This document shows positions 36,784 through 46,512 of a DNA stretch of 64,000 bases, piece after piece (the first letter of the stretch is position 1; every line of letters begins with the position of its first letter). The stretch comes from Palleronia sp. LCG004 (GTDB lineage Bacteria; Pseudomonadota; Alphaproteobacteria; Rhodobacterales; Rhodobacteraceae). Position numbers and translations under genes: made by a program. The DNA lies in the NCBI RefSeq assembly GCF_032931615.1, contig NZ_CP136763.1, forward strand, positions 61,343 through 125,342, in the 5' to 3' direction. The notes below the pieces were generated by a model. It ran no database searches, was not told the origin of the DNA, and saw nothing but the letters and a program-made list of their open reading frames with translations.

Positions 36784-38163
36784 TCACCCACGGTCACGGA
36801 TGGAATAGTAGACGAGCGCCATCACCGCCCAGAGCAGCATCAGGAACAACCCCGTCATCGCGACGATGATCGTACGGCGGGGGAATTCGGCCACCTCGGG
36901 CAGCGTCGGCGGGATGTAGGTCGCAAGATAGCGGCTCTGGCGCTGCGCTTTGGCACGAGCCAGATCCACCGCCGCGAGGGCCGCGCGATAAGTCTCCTCG
37001 GCGAATTGGCGATCGACGGCGAGACCTTCGTATTCTGCGATGAGCGAGGGATAATCCTCGCCCACGCCGCCCATCCGCGTGTCGTCGCTCGTGAAGCTCG
37101 CGCGCTCGTCGGCGATGCGGCCGCGGATCACCTCGATGCGCTGCTCGACCTGACGCACGCGCGGATCCTGCGCGTTGGCAGTCTGCTGCAGCAGATCGTA
37201 TTCGATCAGCGCCTCGGCGAGCTGCTGCTGCAGGTTCGTCATCACCCCCATCCGGCCCTGCATGTCGGCTTCGGGATCTACGATCTGGGTGCGGGTGCGG
37301 AACGCGGTCAGCGCGCCGCGGGCCGCGCGCAGGCGGTCGCGGGCCTCCTCCAGATCGGCATTTGCATAGCGCATCGCATCCTCGCGCGCCTGCAGGTTCA
37401 GATCGTTGATCATCTGCTGGCTGCGCGCGACGATCTCGCGGTTGATCGCATGGGCCGTTCCGGGATCGAAGGCGAGCGTCTGCACCTCGATGAGGCCGTT
37501 GCTCTGGCTGAAGGTGATCTGCACCTTGCCCTGCCAGAAGCTCTGCAGCTCCTCGATCGACGGGTCGGGCCAGAGCGCGAAGACCGGATCGCCCGGGAAG
37601 GGCGCGGTATAATGTTCCACGAGACCGAGCTCGGCATCGACCTCGCGCACCATCTCCTGGCTCTGGATGAACTCGTAGAGGATGTCGGCATCCGATGAGA
37701 CCGGCGCGCCGGTGATCGAGGCGAGCCCGCCCAGCAGCTCGGAGGCGCCGCCGCCCTCTTCCTGACGGATGGTGAACCCCGTGATGGAGGCGTATTGGTC
37801 GACCGCGAAGATCCAGAGATAGAGGATCGTCGCCATGAGTGGCATGCCTACCACCGCGAGGAAACTTAGGCCCAGACCCCAATGGCGTGGCTGCATCCGC
37901 GCGGGCCGCGCCATGGGCCGCTCGGCCGGACCCTCGACCCGCGCGCGGGCACCGTCCTGACCGCCGCCCTTGCCGCCTCCACCCTTGCCGCCGGGCGGGA
38001 GCGTTTCGACGCGGCCTTTGGGTGTGTCGGCTTCTCCCGGCTTGTCGGGGGCCTTCCGCGCCGTCTTTTCTGCAGCCTTGTCGGGGGCGTCTCCGGAGGC
38101 GGCCACGGTCGTCTTCGGCTCCGCGTCGCTGCGCGCGGCGGCCCCGTCGTTCGGCGTGTTCAT
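36784..38163 (-). CDS. kpsE: Capsule polysaccharide export inner-membrane protein, KpsE/BexC-like
   Basis: 459 aa polysaccharide co-polymerase/export family. A long Ala/Pro/Gly/Lys-rich cytoplasmic tail (residues 1-90) precedes the first membrane segment (LGLSFLAVVGMPLMATILYLWI). A large periplasmic domain follows with coiled coil (NLQAREDAMRYANADLEEARD and QLAEALIEYDLLQQTA). The C-terminal membrane segment is near residue 430 (TIIVAMTGLFLMLLWAVMALVYY), after the PPTLPEVAEFPRR motif typical of the family. The protein links the inner-membrane exporter to the outer-membrane channel. It is divergent from kpsM. Confidence 0.92.
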   Translation of the reverse strand: MNTPNDGAAARSDAEPKTTVAASGDAPDKAAEKTARKAPDKPGEADTPKGRVETLPPGGKGGGGKGGGQDGARARVEGPAERPMARPARMQPRHWGLGLSFLAVVGMPLMATILYLWIFAVDQYASITGFTIRQEEGGGASELLGGLASITGAPVSSDADILYEFIQSQEMVREVDAELGLVEHYTAPFPGDPVFALWPDPSIEELQSFWQGKVQITFSQSNGLIEVQTLAFDPGTAHAINREIVARSQQMINDLNLQAREDAMRYANADLEEARDRLRAARGALTAFRTRTQIVDPEADMQGRMGVMTNLQQQLAEALIEYDLLQQTANAQDPRVRQVEQRIEVIRGRIADERASFTSDDTRMGGVGEDYPSLIAEYEGLAVDRQFAEETYRAALAAVDLARAKAQRQSRYLATYIPPTLPEVAEFPRRTIIVAMTGLFLMLLWAVMALVYYSIRDRG

Positions 38164-38188
38164 GCGGTCTCTACGCCCCGGACGTGGT

Positions 38189-38216
38189 TTGTGTTTCCTG
38201 CGGGGGTCTTACATAT
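38189..38216 (+). promoter_or_regulatory. Candidate promoter for kpsM
   Basis: TTGTGT (38189-38194) and ACATAT (38211-38216) are 16 bases apart in the 89-bp kpsE/kpsM divergent region. The match to the -35/-10 consensus is modest and rests on inspection only. Confidence 0.25.
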
Positions 38217-38252
38217 TGGGCCGCGCAATTGCCAGTCTCGCGAAAGCTCCCG

Positions 38253-39083
38253 ATGCCCCGCAATCCCGTCTTTCCGCCCGGAGGGCCGCAGCGACCCGCG
38301 AAACTCAGGCGCGTCAATCGCAGCTTTCCGGCCATGCGTTCGGTCATGGCGCTCGTCCTGCGCGAGATGTCGTCTCGCTACGGACGGTCTCCGGGCGGCT
38401 ATCTCTGGGCGATCATGGAGCCCCTGGGCGGCATCCTGGTGCTGTCGATCGGCTTCTCGTTGCTGGTGCGCACGCCCTCGCTCGGCAATTCCTTCCTGCT
38501 GTTCTACGCGACGGGGTACCTGCCCTTCCAGATCTACATGTCGGTCTCGAACGCGGTCGCACGCAGCGTGAGCTATTCCCGCGCGTTGCTGTTCTATCCG
38601 GCGGTCACATGGCTCGACGCGATGATCGCGCGCACGGTGCTCAATTCGCTGACCGGGCTTCTCGTGACCTACATCCTGCTCACGGGCATCTTCGTGATGA
38701 CCGAGACGCGCACCGTGATCGCGCTCGGCCCTGTGGCGCTGTCGCTTGCGCTAGCCATTGCGCTCGGCGCGGGCGTGGGCGCGTTCAACTGCGTGATCTC
38801 GGGCCTCTTCAAAGCCTGGGAGCAGATCTGGTCGATCGCCATGCGGCCGATCTTCATCGTCTCGGGCGTGTTCTTCCTCTACGAGGACATGCCGCCCAAC
38901 GTGGCCGCGATCCTGTGGTGGAATCCGCTGCTGCACATCACCGGCCTGATGCGCAGGGGGATCTATGCCACCTATCGGGCCGATTACGTCTCGATCACCT
39001 ACGTGCTCGCCGTCAGCCTCGGCGCTCTCGCGATGGGTCTTCTGCTGATGGGCCGCTTCCATCGCAAGATCCTGAACGAGTGA
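38253..39083 (+). CDS. kpsM: Capsule polysaccharide ABC exporter, permease
   Basis: 276 aa ABC-2 permease of the KpsM/Wzm family with six predicted membrane segments. Typical features are the cytoplasmic N-terminal amphipathic region (VMALVLREMSSRYGRSPGGYLW), the MEPLGGILVLSIGFSLLV segment, and the C-terminal FFLYEDMPPNVAAILWWNPLLHITGLMRRGIY loop. It pairs with KpsT. ATG 38253 gives the family start; the longer open frame is antisense to kpsE. The 3' end overlaps the convergent GT2 gene by 71 bases. Confidence 0.93.
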   Translation: MPRNPVFPPGGPQRPAKLRRVNRSFPAMRSVMALVLREMSSRYGRSPGGYLWAIMEPLGGILVLSIGFSLLVRTPSLGNSFLLFYATGYLPFQIYMSVSNAVARSVSYSRALLFYPAVTWLDAMIARTVLNSLTGLLVTYILLTGIFVMTETRTVIALGPVALSLALAIALGAGVGAFNCVISGLFKAWEQIWSIAMRPIFIVSGVFFLYEDMPPNVAAILWWNPLLHITGLMRRGIYATYRADYVSITYVLAVSLGALAMGLLLMGRFHRKILNE

Positions 39084-40071
39084 CGGGGTCCGCCATGGCG
39101 CGCACCGCCTCGATCCCGATCCCGAGCCGCCGGCCCACCCCGTCGCGCACTGCGCGCGCAAGGATCGCGCGGAACCGGTCGGCATCCGCGCCGTAATGGC
39201 GCGCGTCGCTCCGCCATTTGGCGATCAGCACCGGTGCGAAGAGCCAGAAGAGCACCGGACCCGCCGCGTGGCGATACATGACGAGGCGGTTGCGGAAGAG
39301 GTAGTAGGCCTTCCAGAGTGGCGCGATCCGCGCGACGCCCCCGCCGGGCGCGTAGGTCGCGCAATCGTGTTCGAAGGCCATGTTCGGATCGAACAGGATC
39401 TCGATCCCTGCCGCGCGCATCCTGAGCGAATAGATCGCGTCGTCGCCATAAAGGAACAGCGCCCCCTCGGGATAGCCCGTCACCTCGATCGCCGCGCGCG
39501 GCACGAAAAGGCCCACGAAGGATCCCATGTCGACGGGCCTGAGTGCGGTGCCATCGTAATCGGCTGCCCCCATGTGATAGCCGTCGCGCCCCCCGCCCCC
39601 GAGCGTGCGCCAGAGCGCTGAGGGCCGCGCGAAGGGATTGAGGCCGGGGCGGTTCATCTCGCAGATCCCGCCATCGGGATAGCGCACCGCCGCCGCATAA
39701 GCCGTGCGAGGATCGCGCGGGACCGCGTGGAAATCCGCGAGCGCGCCCGGAGCGGGCCGTGCGTCGTCGTCCATTACCACGACCCAGTCGGGGGCCAGAT
39801 CGACCATCGCGTGGCGCATCCCCGCCTCGAACCCGCCCGCACCGCCGCGATTGTCGGGCAGGCGCAGGACATGGAGCCGCGGGTCGGCCATGTCCTCCAG
39901 CCATTCGCCGGTCCCGTCGGCCGAGGCATTGTCGACGACGAGGATCGCGGCAAGCTCTCCGGGCGGGCTCTGCAAGAGCCGCGCGAGCGTCACCTTGAGC
40001 TGCGCGAGACGTTCGTGGGTGACGACGAGTGCCACGAGACGGGCGTGCGGGGAGGAGGCGGTATCGCTCAT
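39013..40071 (-). CDS. GT2 glycosyltransferase (rhamnosyl/galactofuranosyl type)
   Basis: 352 aa. A GT2 fold with LVALVVTHERLAQLKVTL, VDNASADGTGEW, NRGGAGGFEAGM and the metal-binding MDDDARP. The downstream GDDAIYSLRMRAAG and the C-terminal LFRNRLVMYRH are common in the GlfT2/rhamnosyltransferase-like subgroup that uses dTDP-Rha or UDP-Galf, which fits glf and rfb genes in the window. ATG 40071 was chosen because upstream codons have no family similarity. It runs convergent to, and overlaps, kpsM by 71 bases, and diverges from rfbC. Confidence 0.88.
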   Translation of the reverse strand: MSDTASSPHARLVALVVTHERLAQLKVTLARLLQSPPGELAAILVVDNASADGTGEWLEDMADPRLHVLRLPDNRGGAGGFEAGMRHAMVDLAPDWVVVMDDDARPAPGALADFHAVPRDPRTAYAAAVRYPDGGICEMNRPGLNPFARPSALWRTLGGGGRDGYHMGAADYDGTALRPVDMGSFVGLFVPRAAIEVTGYPEGALFLYGDDAIYSLRMRAAGIEILFDPNMAFEHDCATYAPGGGVARIAPLWKAYYLFRNRLVMYRHAAGPVLFWLFAPVLIAKWRSDARHYGADADRFRAILARAVRDGVGRRLGIGIEAVRAMADPVTRSGSCDGSGPSAEDPSRERRG

Positions 40072-40164
40072 GCTGGCCGCGCTTGTCGGGGTGCTCTCGC
40101 ACAAGGTCAAGTGACAGTGGGGGGACGACCTGCTAGGGCATCGCGCAAAACGAGGGACAGACCC

Positions 40165-40734
40165 ATGCTAGAGATCGAAGAGACCCCGCTTCCGGGCGTT
40201 CTGATCCTGACGCCGAAGCGGTTCGGCGACGATCGCGGCTTTTTCGCCGAAACCTGGAATCGCAAGCGCATGGAAGAGGCCGGAATCGAGATCGATTTCG
40301 TGCAGGACAACCATTCGCTCTCGGCGCGTGCCGGCACGCTCAGGGGGCTTCATTTCCAGTCGCCGCCCCAGCCCCAAGCCAAGCTCGTGCGCTGCGGGCG
40401 CGGCGCGCTTTTCGACGTCGCCGTCGACATCCGCGTGGGCTCGCCCACCTACGGGCAATGGACGGGGGTGGAGCTTTCGGCCGTGAACGGACGCCAGCTC
40501 CTCATCCCCGAGGGGTTTCTGCACGGCTTCGTCACCCGCGAGGACGACACCGAGGTCGTCTACAAGTGCAGCGGCTACTATGCGCCGGATTGCGACGGCG
40601 GCGTCGCCTGGAACGATCCCGAGATCGACATCGACTGGGGCCTCGACGGGGCCGACCCGATCCTGTCGGACAAGGACGCCAAGGCCCCGCTCCTGTCGCA
40701 GATCGGCAGCCATTTCGAATGGAGCGCTTCATGA
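40165..40734 (+). CDS. rfbC: dTDP-4-dehydrorhamnose 3,5-epimerase
   Basis: 189 aa cupin-fold enzyme of the third step of dTDP-L-rhamnose synthesis. Landmarks: RGFFAETWN, the substrate-binding FVQDNHSLS, the catalytic-histidine segment [26 protein letters not shown], and [11 protein letters not shown]. It opens a four-gene rfbCBDA cluster; the stop overlaps the start of rfbB (ATGA). Confidence 0.95.
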   Translation: MLEIEETPLPGVLILTPKRFGDDRGFFAETWNRKRMEEAGIEIDFVQDNHSLSARAGTLRGLHFQSPPQPQAKLVRCGRGALFDVAVDIRVGSPTYGQWTGVELSAVNGRQLLIPEGFLHGFVTREDDTEVVYKCSGYYAPDCDGGVAWNDPEIDIDWGLDGADPILSDKDAKAPLLSQIGSHFEWSAS

Positions 40735-41768
40735 AGATCCTCGTCACCGGCGGTGCCGGGTTCATCGGATCGGCGGTCGTGCGCCGCGCCATCGCCGAAG
40801 GCCACGAGGTCGTGAACCTTGACGCGCTGACCTATGCGGCCTGCCTCGACAACGTGGCCTCGGTGGCGGATGCGCCGGGCTATGCCTTCGTCCAGGCCGA
40901 TCTGCGCGATCCCGATGCGCTCGGACGGGCCTTTGCCGATCATGCGCCCGATGCGGTGCTGCATCTCGCGGCCGAAAGCCACGTGGACCGCTCGATCGAC
41001 GGGCCGGGCATCTTCGTCGAGACGAACGTGACGGGAACCTACAACCTGCTGCAGGCCGCACGCGCCCATTGGATCGAGCGCGGCCGCCCTGAAAGCTTTC
41101 GCTTCCACCACGTCTCGACCGACGAGGTGTTCGGCTCACTGGGCGAGACCGGCTTCTTCACCGAAGAAACGCCCTATGCCCCGAACTCGCCCTATTCGGC
41201 GTCCAAGGCGGCTTCGGACCACCTCGTGCGTGCCTGGGGCGAGACGTATCAGCTGCCGGTGCTGCTCACCAATTGCTCGAACAATTACGGCCCCTACCAC
41301 TTCCCCGAAAAGCTCATCCCCGTGGTGATCCTGAACGCGCTGGCCCATCGCGAAATCCCGGTCTACGGGCAAGGCACGAACGTGCGCGACTGGCTCTATG
41401 TCGAGGATCACGCCGACGCGCTCCTGACCGTTCTCACACGAGGAAAGGTGGGGCGGAGCTACAATATCGGCGGCGAGAACGAGGCGCGCAACATCGATCT
41501 GGTGACCACGATCTGCGGGATCCTCGACCGGCTGCGCCCGCGCGAGGCACCTTACGCCGATCTCATCACCCATGTGGCTGACCGCCCCGGACACGACCAG
41601 CGCTACGCGATCGACCCGTCGCGCATCCGCGACGAACTCGGCTGGCGGCCCTCGGTGACGCTCGAGCAGGGGCTCGAGAAGACCGTGCAATGGTATCTCG
41701 ACAACGAGAATTGGTGGCGCGCGCTGCAAGACCGCCAGGGGGTCGGAGAAAGGCTCGGAAAATCATGA
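40731..41768 (+). CDS. rfbB: dTDP-glucose 4,6-dehydratase
   Basis: 345 aa short-chain dehydrogenase. NAD-binding [13 protein letters not shown] at the N-terminus, [15 protein letters not shown], catalytic [10 protein letters not shown], and the [11 protein letters not shown] (YxxxK) motif. Also [17 protein letters not shown] and [19 protein letters not shown] 40731 sits in an ATGA overlap with rfbC; an in-frame ATG at 40719 is also possible. The gene overlaps rfbD by four bases. Confidence 0.96.
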   Translation: MKILVTGGAGFIGSAVVRRAIAEGHEVVNLDALTYAACLDNVASVADAPGYAFVQADLRDPDALGRAFADHAPDAVLHLAAESHVDRSIDGPGIFVETNVTGTYNLLQAARAHWIERGRPESFRFHHVSTDEVFGSLGETGFFTEETPYAPNSPYSASKAASDHLVRAWGETYQLPVLLTNCSNNYGPYHFPEKLIPVVILNALAHREIPVYGQGTNVRDWLYVEDHADALLTVLTRGKVGRSYNIGGENEARNIDLVTTICGILDRLRPREAPYADLITHVADRPGHDQRYAIDPSRIRDELGWRPSVTLEQGLEKTVQWYLDNENWWRALQDRQGVGERLGKS

Positions 41769-42607
41769 AGGTCCTGGTCTTCGGTCGCACAGGACAGGTC
41801 GCCACCCATCTGGCGGGCTACCCCGAGACGACCTGCCTCGGGCGCGAGGCCGCCGATCTGAGCGATCCGGCCGCCTGCGCGGCCCTCATCGCCGAGACGG
41901 GTGCCGACGCGATCGTCAACGCCGCTGCCTACACGGCCGTCGACCGCGCCGAGGAAGAGCCCGAGCTCGCCCGCATGGTCAATGCCGAGGCCCCCGGGGC
42001 CATGGCGCGCGCGGCGGCCGAGCGGGGGATACCGTTCCTGCATGTCTCGACCGATTACGTCTTCGACGGCAGCGGCAGCGATCCGCGCGGCACCGACGCG
42101 CCTACCGGGCCGCTCAACATCTATGGCCGCACCAAGCTCGAGGGCGAGGAAGCCGTGCGCGCGGCCGGCGGGCCGCATGCGATCCTCAGAACCTCGTGGG
42201 TCTTCTCGGCGCATGGCGGCAACTTCGTGAAGACCATGCTGCGCCTGTCGGAGACGCGCGACGCGCTTCGCATCGTCGACGATCAGATCGGCGGGCCCAC
42301 ACCGGCTGACGGCATCGCCGAGACGCTGATGATCATGGCCCGCGCCATGGCCGACGGCCAGCCCGGCGGCACCCATCACTACGCGGGCGCGCCCGGGACC
42401 TCGTGGGCGGACTTCGCCCGCGAGATCTTCGCCGCTGCGGGCCGCAATGTCGCCGTCGAGGGCATTCCGACCTCGGAATACCCGACGCCCGCGGCCCGAC
42501 CGCTCAATTCCCGGCTCGACTGCGCGGCCCTGACCCGCGATTTCGGCGTGCCGCCTGCCGATTGGAAGGCTGCGCTGAAGGGTATCGTCTCCGAGCTCAC
42601 CGCCTGA
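41765..42607 (+). CDS. rfbD: dTDP-4-dehydrorhamnose reductase
   Basis: 280 aa Rossmann-fold reductase for the last step of dTDP-L-rhamnose synthesis. [12 protein letters not shown] at the N-terminus, [17 protein letters not shown] motif ([13 protein letters not shown]), VSTDYVFDG, and YGRTKLEGE with the catalytic YxxxK. It starts in an ATGA overlap with rfbB. A degenerate copy of the recurrent palindrome lies between this gene and rfbA. Confidence 0.95.
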   Translation: MKVLVFGRTGQVATHLAGYPETTCLGREAADLSDPAACAALIAETGADAIVNAAAYTAVDRAEEEPELARMVNAEAPGAMARAAAERGIPFLHVSTDYVFDGSGSDPRGTDAPTGPLNIYGRTKLEGEEAVRAAGGPHAILRTSWVFSAHGGNFVKTMLRLSETRDALRIVDDQIGGPTPADGIAETLMIMARAMADGQPGGTHHYAGAPGTSWADFAREIFAAAGRNVAVEGIPTSEYPTPAARPLNSRLDCAALTRDFGVPPADWKAALKGIVSELTA

Positions 42608-42613
42608 AAGATA

Positions 42614-42627
42614 TTTCGCGCGCGAAA
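42614..42627. repeat. Intergenic palindrome, TTTCGC..GCGAAA type, degenerate copy 2
   Basis: TTTCGCGCGCGAAA is a perfect 14-bp palindrome between rfbD and rfbA. The flanking bases no longer pair, so the core is shorter than in the copies at 17837 and 45214. Confidence 0.55.
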
Positions 42628-42663
42628 CCTTCGCGCGCCCCATTCCCGAGAGGATGTTTCCAC

Positions 42664-43539
42664 ATGACCGACCGCAAGGGCATCATCCTGGCCGGAGGCT
42701 CCGGCACGCGGCTCTATCCGATCACCATGGGCGTCTCGAAGCAGCTCATGCCGATCTACGACAAGCCGATGATCTACTACCCGATCAGCGTGCTGATGCT
42801 GACGGGCATCCGCGAGATCGCGATCATTACCACGCCTGAAGATGCCGACCAGTTCAAGCGCTCGCTGGGCGACGGGTCGCAATGGGGCCTGAGCTTCACC
42901 TGGATCACGCAGGACAGTCCCGACGGCCTTGCCCAGGCCTATCTGCTAGCCGAAGATTTCCTCGCGGGCGCGCCCTCGGCGCTCGTGCTGGGCGACAACA
43001 TCTTCTTCGGCCACGACCTGCCGCAGATCCTGCTCGAAGCCTCCGAAAAGGAGAGCGGCGGCACCGTTTTCGGCTATCGCGTGGCCGACCCCGAGCGCTA
43101 CGGCGTCGTCGATTTCGATGCCTCGGGCAAGGTAAACGCCATCGTTGAGAAACCAAAGATCCCGCCCTCGAACTACGCGGTGACGGGTCTCTACTTCCTT
43201 GACGGGACCGCGCCCGAACGCGCCAAAAAGGTCACCAAGTCCGATCGCGGCGAACTCGAGATCGTGAGCCTTCTGGAGATGTATCTCGACGAAGGCACGC
43301 TCGACGTGGCGCAGATGGGGCGCGGCTTTGCCTGGCTCGACACCGGCACGCACGGATCGCTGCTCGATGCCGGCAATTTCGTGAGAACGCTCTCGGAACG
43401 GCAGGGACAGCAGGTGGGCTGCCCCGAAGAGATCGCCCATGCCAAGGGCTGGATCGACGACGCCACCCTGCGCGCCCGGGGCGAGAAATTCGCCAAGAAT
43501 CCCTACGGGCAGTACCTGCTCGGCCTGCTCAAGGAGTGA
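42664..43539 (+). CDS. rfbA: Glucose-1-phosphate thymidylyltransferase
   Basis: 291 aa nucleotidyltransferase making dTDP-glucose. N-terminal IILAGGSGTRLYPIT, SKQLMPIYDKPMIYYPISVLML, LVLGDNIFFGHD, IVEKPKIPPSNYAVTGLYF, and WLDTGTHGSLLDAGNFV. ATG 42664 has GAGAGGA upstream. With rfbCBD it gives a complete dTDP-L-rhamnose pathway from glucose-1-phosphate. Confidence 0.96.
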   Translation: MTDRKGIILAGGSGTRLYPITMGVSKQLMPIYDKPMIYYPISVLMLTGIREIAIITTPEDADQFKRSLGDGSQWGLSFTWITQDSPDGLAQAYLLAEDFLAGAPSALVLGDNIFFGHDLPQILLEASEKESGGTVFGYRVADPERYGVVDFDASGKVNAIVEKPKIPPSNYAVTGLYFLDGTAPERAKKVTKSDRGELEIVSLLEMYLDEGTLDVAQMGRGFAWLDTGTHGSLLDAGNFVRTLSERQGQQVGCPEEIAHAKGWIDDATLRARGEKFAKNPYGQYLLGLLKE

Positions 43540-43638
43540 TCCACAGGAAGACGGTGCCGCGCCCTTGAAACCCCGGGGCCGGAACGCCCATCTGAGCGCG
43601 ATCCGGCCGCTTTTCGTGCCGTCTCACGAGACATCGAC

Positions 43639-44577
<939 letters not shown>

Positions 44578-44664
44578 AGGCGGCCATGTCCGAAAGTTGA
44601 GTTGCCGCGGCGGCACCCCGCGCCATATCGGCCTGCAGGACAGGATCGCAGAACGGATTTCCCG

Positions 44665-45204
44665 ATGGCCGCACTCACCGACAGCCACCACCGCTACGGT
44701 TTCGTCACGCGGGTGCTGCATTGGGGCATGGCGCTGCTCTTCGCCGCGCAACTGGCCTCGGCGGCAGCGCATGCGCTGCTGCCCCGAGAGCACGCGCTGC
44801 GCGAGACGCTCTGGAGCTACCACCCGACGCTCGGTGCCACGCTCTTCGTGCTTGTGCTGCTGCGCGGGGCCTGGGGGCTGTTCAACCTGCCACGCCGACC
44901 GCCTCATTCAGGTACGCTCGGCCGCGCAGCGGTGGCGGGCCATGCGGCGATCTACGCGCTCATGGTTGTCGTTCCGGGGGTGAGGCTCCTCGCCGCTGCG
45001 GGGGGGACGCGCGGTTTCGACTATCTGGGCTTCCGGATCTTCGCCCCGCGCGAGACCGAGATCGCCTGGATGCAGGCCCCGGCCGAGCTGCATGGCGAGA
45101 TGGGCTGGATCCTTGCGGTGCTGATCGCGGGCCATGTCTTCATGGCGCTCGTCTGGCATCGCCTCGTCCAGCGCGACGAGGTGCTCGGACGCATGGCCGG
45201 CTGA
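44665..45204 (+). CDS. Cytochrome b561-type membrane protein
   Basis: 179 aa with four membrane helices. Haem-ligand histidine candidates are HWGMALLFAAQL near residue 17, the helix HAAIYALMVVVPGVRLL near residue 93, and HGEMGWILAVLIAGHVFMALVWHRLV near the C-terminus. This is the bacterial b561/CybB pattern for quinone-linked electron transfer or superoxide oxidation. ATG 44665 was preferred to an earlier GTG-type extension without similarity. It is followed 10 bases later by copy 3 of the recurrent palindrome. Confidence 0.88.
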   Translation: MAALTDSHHRYGFVTRVLHWGMALLFAAQLASAAAHALLPREHALRETLWSYHPTLGATLFVLVLLRGAWGLFNLPRRPPHSGTLGRAAVAGHAAIYALMVVVPGVRLLAAAGGTRGFDYLGFRIFAPRETEIAWMQAPAELHGEMGWILAVLIAGHVFMALVWHRLVQRDEVLGRMAG

Positions 45205-45213
45205 GCGAAGGGA

Positions 45214-45245
45214 CGGGCAATGTTTCGCACGCGAAACATTGCCCG
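45214..45245. repeat. Intergenic palindrome, TGTTTCGC..GCGAAACA type, copy 3
   Basis: Arms CGGGCAATGTTTCGC and GCGAAACATTGCCCG are perfectly complementary over 15 bp with a 2-base centre. The repeat lies between the convergent cytochrome b561 and BKACE genes, 10 bases from each, which fits a bidirectional transcription end or a binding site. Confidence 0.8.
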
Positions 45246-45256
45246 GTAACGCGCGC

Positions 45257-46189
45257 TCAGAATGCGGTCTTGTCGGCTCCCTTGAGTGAGAGGATCTCGC
45301 GGGCTTCCTCGGGGGTGGCGATCTCGAGCGAGAGGCTTTCGAGCATTTTCTTGGCCTTCTCCACCTGATCGGCATTGCTGCGCGCGAGCGTCTTCGGCGC
45401 GATCCAGAGCGAATCCTCAAGCCCGACGCGGACATTGCCGCCCATCGCCGCGGCCTGGGCCGCCACGCGCATCTGCGCGGCTCCCGCCCCCAGCACCGAC
45501 CAGCGATACTCCTCGCCGAAGAGGCGCATCGCCGTGCGGCGCATGTGCATCACATCCTCGGGATGCGCGCCGATGCCGCCCAGAAGGCCGAAGACCGTCT
45601 GAACGAAGAGCGGCTCGCGCGCGAGACCGCGATCGACGAAATGTTTGAGGTTATAAAGGTGGCTCACGTCGTAGCATTCGAACTCGAACCGGGTGCCGTT
45701 TTCGTTGCCGAGTTCGAGGATCGTCTGGATATCGCGGAACGTGTTCTTGAAGACCAGATCGCGGCTTTTCTCCAGATGCTCGCGCTCCCACTCATGCCGA
45801 AATTCCTTGAAGCGGTCGAGCATCGGATAGAGCCCGAAATTCATCGACCCCATGTTGAGCGAGGCGAGCTCGGGCTTGAACTCGGTTGCGGGGCGCATCC
45901 GCTCCTCCACGCTCATATGCGGGCTGCCGCCGGTGGTGAGGTTGATGACCGCGCCGGTCGCCTGCTTGATCTGTGGCAGGAATGCCTCGAAGGCGCGTGG
46001 GTCCTGTGTGGGCTTGCCGGTCTCGGGGTCACGGGCGTGGAGGTGCAGGACCGAGGCACCCGCCTCGGCCGCGGCGAGGGAGGCCTCGATGATCTCCTCG
46101 GGCGTGACCGGCAGATGCGGCGACATCGAGGGCGTGTGGATCGCGCCCGTCACGGCGCAGGTGATGATGACCTTTCTAGGTCCCGGCAT
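45257..46189 (-). CDS. BKACE-family beta-keto acid cleavage enzyme
   Basis: 310 aa, DUF849/BKACE family (3-keto-5-aminohexanoate cleavage enzyme relatives). The zinc-site and substrate motifs are visible: ITCAVTGAIHTPSMSPHLPVT, ASVLHLHARDPETGKPTQDP, INLTTGGSP, and FECYDVSHLYNLKHF. Reaction: beta-keto acid plus acetyl-CoA to a CoA ester plus acetoacetate. The individual substrate cannot be read from sequence. ATG 46189 has GGGAGGAGACGAGA upstream. No partner catabolic genes are adjacent. Confidence 0.93.
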   Translation of the reverse strand: MPGPRKVIITCAVTGAIHTPSMSPHLPVTPEEIIEASLAAAEAGASVLHLHARDPETGKPTQDPRAFEAFLPQIKQATGAVINLTTGGSPHMSVEERMRPATEFKPELASLNMGSMNFGLYPMLDRFKEFRHEWEREHLEKSRDLVFKNTFRDIQTILELGNENGTRFEFECYDVSHLYNLKHFVDRGLAREPLFVQTVFGLLGGIGAHPEDVMHMRRTAMRLFGEEYRWSVLGAGAAQMRVAAQAAAMGGNVRVGLEDSLWIAPKTLARSNADQVEKAKKMLESLSLEIATPEEAREILSLKGADKTAF

Positions 46190-46512
46190 TCTCGTCTCCT
46201 CCCGTTTCTCGGATCGCGCGCAAGGCCACCGCGCGCGATCGGGCCCCGGGTCGCGACGGGCCATCCTAGACATGTCGGAGGGCGGTGATCCAGATCGAAA
46301 GCCTACCCTGGCGAACGCAGCCCGAAGGATCGGGACAGATCTTTGCGGCCTTCTGAAACCGCTTTCGATCCGATTCGTGGATCAAGGTTCAAGGCCGTCA
46401 ATTCGCCTTCAGGTGGCAACAATGAAGGATCTATCGTGATATTAGCGCCAATTTTAAACATGACACACGCAATGCGTGCTTGCGACACAGCGCTCGGGGT
46501 ATAGCAGCCGTC
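46190..46512. other. Divergent intergenic region, BKACE / HAF-repeat protein
   Basis: These 323 bases hold no convincing gene; a 61-codon minus-strand frame (46303-46488) has no support. The sequence is locally AT-rich (46430-46465) and contains a 13-bp palindrome CACGCAATGCGTG at 46466-46478, a plausible operator for the plus-strand gene. Confidence 0.45.
46466..46478. promoter_or_regulatory. Operator-like palindrome upstream of HAF-repeat gene
   Basis: CACGCA-A-TGCGTG is a perfect 13-bp palindrome, 35 bases before the start of the HAF-repeat protein gene. Confidence 0.35.

Noticed and set aside
46303..46488. 61-codon minus-strand frame in the BKACE/HAF intergenic region
   Set aside because: No ribosome site, no family, and it lies across the presumed divergent promoters.
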